Positions 62,353-64,000 of a DNA stretch of 64,000 bases are shown piece after piece; position 1 is the stretch's first letter; each line of letters opens with the position of its first letter. Position numbers and translations under genes: made by a program. This stretch comes from Halalkalibacter suaedae. Its GTDB lineage: Bacteria > Bacillota > Bacilli > Bacillales > Bacillaceae_D. Location: assembly GCF_017939705.1 (NCBI RefSeq), contig NZ_JAGKSQ010000007.1:124001-188000 (forward strand), in the 5' to 3' direction. The notes below the pieces were generated by a model. The model saw only the letters and a program-made list of their open reading frames with translations, was not told the DNA's origin and ran no database searches.

Positions 62353-62799
62353 ATGAATAAACCAATCAAACGTTTCTTGAAAATGCGGTTCCAAACAAAA
62401 GTTGAACATGAAGATCACACAGATTCCTATGAGTTCACGGCTCGAGGAGAATTATTTCATAAAGGCAGTCAGGATTACCTGCGTTTTGAAGAAGCGTTGT
62501 CTAAGGATGAAACGGTCCAAACGACGATGAAGTGGGATGGACGCGAGCTTATGTTGATCAGACAAGGTGTTATTTTAATGAGACAAGGCTTCGTTGCCGG
62601 TCAACAAACGCTTGGTCGCTACGTCACTCCAGAAGCATCATGGGAAACGGTCGCAACAACAGAAAAGGTCTTAGTTCAATGGCCTCAAGGAAAAAGTCGT
62701 GGCCGAATTGAAATTAAATATCGCTTTACATTACAGGGGCAGGACACGGGCAAACATCAGGTTCGGTTAACGTTAGAGGAGGACAAAGGAAATGAATAG
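62353..62799 (+). CDS. ywiB: DUF1934 family protein YwiB
   Basis: 148 residues. A lipocalin-like all-beta small protein: [32 protein letters not shown] and [22 protein letters not shown], typical of DUF1934. Function unknown. It overlaps argS by 8 bp, as in other bacilli, where the pair is conserved. Confidence 0.85.
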   Translation: MNKPIKRFLKMRFQTKVEHEDHTDSYEFTARGELFHKGSQDYLRFEEALSKDETVQTTMKWDGRELMLIRQGVILMRQGFVAGQQTLGRYVTPEASWETVATTEKVLVQWPQGKSRGRIEIKYRFTLQGQDTGKHQVRLTLEEDKGNE

Positions 62800-64000
62800 T
62801 GTTGAGCAAATGAAACAACAATTAAAGGAAGAAATCATCCTAGCGGTTAAAGCCGCAGAGCTTGCAACGGATGAAACGATACCAGAGGTGACACTTGAGT
62901 CGCCGAAGGATAAGGCACACGGGGATTATGCAACGAATATGGCGATGCAGCTCGCACGTGTGGCAAAGCAGGCACCGCGTGCTATTGCTGAGCAACTAGT
63001 TGCAAAGCTTAACCAAGAGCGTGCTTCCATTGAGAAAGTTGAAATTGCAGGACCTGGATTTATTAATTTTTATATGAATAATAGCTATTTAAGAGAGGTT
63101 ATTCCAACCGTTTTAGCGGCAGGCGAAGCATATGGACAAACGAATGTCGGGCAAGGAAAGAAAATTCAAGTTGAGTTCGTCTCAGCCAATCCAACAGGTA
63201 CGCTTCATTTAGGGCATGCCAGAGGTGCAGCAGTCGGTGATGCACTTTGTAATGTTCTTGCTAAAGCAGGATTTGAAGTAGAACGTGAATATTACATAAA
63301 TGATGCTGGTAACCAGATCAATAACCTAGTGTATTCATTGGAAGCACGTTATTTTCAGGCATTAGGAATTGATAAGGAAATGCCAGAGGATGGCTACCAT
63401 GGCAAAGACATTATTGAATTTGGACAGGCACTTGCAGACCAATATGGGGATCATTATGTGAATGTATCTGAGGAGGAGCGTGCAGCGTTTCTACGTCAAT
63501 ATGGTCTTGAGAAGGAATTAGATAAAATCAAAGTCGACCTAAAGGAATACCGTGTTGAATTTGATCATTGGTTCTCTGAAACCTCTTTATATGAAACAGG
63601 AAAAGTGGTTGAGACACTTGATGTGCTAAAGAATAAAGGTGAAACATATGAAGAAGAAGGAGCGACTTGGTTCCGCTCAACAACGTATGGTGATGATAAA
63701 GATCGTGTATTGATTAAAAATGACGGTAGCTATACGTACTTAACGCCAGATATTGCTTACCATCAGGATAAGATGAGCAGAGGCTTTGAGAAATTAATTA
63801 ATATTTGGGGTGCCGATCATCATGGTTACATACCAAGAATGAGGGCTGCCATTCAAGCACTAGGCTATGGTCCTGAGCAGCTTGAAGTCCAAATTATTCA
63901 AATGGTTAGCTTATTCCAAGGCGGGGAAAAGGTCAAAATGAGTAAGCGTACAGGAAAAGCTGTTACGCTACGAGACTTAATGGAAGAGGTTGGCGTTGAC
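62792..64000 (+). CDS. argS: arginyl-tRNA synthetase (5' part, cut by the window edge)
   Basis: 403 codons are present from the ATG at 62792, with AGGAGGACAAAGG upstream; the frame is open at the right edge. The N-terminal Add-1 domain (about 1-120) is followed by the class I signature as HLGHARG after [20 protein letters not shown] and KMSKRTG near the end of the window. ArgS charges tRNA-Arg. About 150 C-terminal residues, including the anticodon-binding domain, are missing. Confidence 0.95.
   Translation, partial: MNSVEQMKQQLKEEIILAVKAAELATDETIPEVTLESPKDKAHGDYATNMAMQLARVAKQAPRAIAEQLVAKLNQERASIEKVEIAGPGFINFYMNNSYLREVIPTVLAAGEAYGQTNVGQGKKIQVEFVSANPTGTLHLGHARGAAVGDALCNVLAKAGFEVEREYYINDAGNQINNLVYSLEARYFQALGIDKEMPEDGYHGKDIIEFGQALADQYGDHYVNVSEEERAAFLRQYGLEKELDKIKVDLKEYRVEFDHWFSETSLYETGKVVETLDVLKNKGETYEEEGATWFRSTTYGDDKDRVLIKNDGSYTYLTPDIAYHQDKMSRGFEKLINIWGADHHGYIPRMRAAIQALGYGPEQLEVQIIQMVSLFQGGEKVKMSKRTGKAVTLRDLMEEVGVD

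Overview
The window is a 64 kb piece of a low-GC, endospore-forming Bacillaceae chromosome, perhaps from the alkaliphilic/halotolerant bacilli. The evidence is strong Bacillus-type ribosome-binding sites with many TTG/GTG starts, the spore germination pair gerQ-cwlJ, and gene order like Bacillus subtilis 168 over the right third (ywdI, ywdK, gerQ, hemQ, pta, lipL, ywfO, ywgA, ywhD, pbpG, speE, ywiB, argS). I recognise no prophage, transposase, CRISPR array, rRNA or tRNA.

Layout. (1) 0-6.9 kb: 3' part of a carbon-phosphorus lyase operon (phnH end, phnI, J, K, M, a hexapeptide transferase, phnL, a PhnO-like acetyltransferase and a PHP-domain phosphoesterase). (2) 7-14.5 kb: a YpiB-like IDEAL-domain protein, a GNAT, a Gfo/Idh/MocA oxidoreductase, a PhoD-like phosphatase, 3-methyladenine glycosylase and aguAB (agmatine to putrescine). 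(3) 15-19 kb: a glycine betaine ABC importer (opuAA-AB-AC) divergent from a GbsR-like regulator, with a perfect 36-bp palindrome between them. (4) 19.6-34.4 kb: mixed housekeeping and membrane genes (DUF3817, SDR, CHY zinc finger, PAS/GGDEF/EAL, pssA, membrane proteins, a TPR protein, an rRNA methyltransferase, GT2, topB, a VOC protein, a Rieske oxidoreductase). (5) 34.6-41.2 kb: cshA, glnA with two TnrA/GlnR boxes, a RodA/FtsW protein and a CNNM/CorC protein. (6) 41.8-48.1 kb: rarD, a HAD phosphatase, a divergent uracil-DNA glycosylase, then an ammonium module: amt (TnrA box at about -49), a GlnD-like DUF294 nucleotidyltransferase, a DEDDh-type exonuclease and a short GlnR/TnrA-like regulator. 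(7) 48.2-64 kb: the conserved ywd-ywi core.

The most unusual content is intergenic. At least five repeat families recur. R1 is about 240 bp with inverted ends that read like a terminator stem; 5 of 6 copies lie between convergent genes. R2 is a GC-rich element of about 150 bp with two degenerate relics. R3 consists of 21-bp-period arrays of the 9-mer TTATGAGCS, 10 units at 14.6-15.1 kb and 19 units in four blocks at 53.3-54.1 kb, in opposite orientations and both between convergent genes. R4 is about 190 bp with four copies of a GGACATATGATCC motif in forward-forward-reverse-reverse order. R6/R7 are short hairpin modules, some nested inside R1.

Genes that probably work together: the phn operon, where a PHP phosphoesterase may replace PhnN/PhnP; aguAB with speE for polyamines, with no speB beside speE; opuA with its regulator; and glnA, amt and the GlnR-like regulator in nitrogen control. 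Functions rest on motif recognition by eye; no database search or folding program was run.
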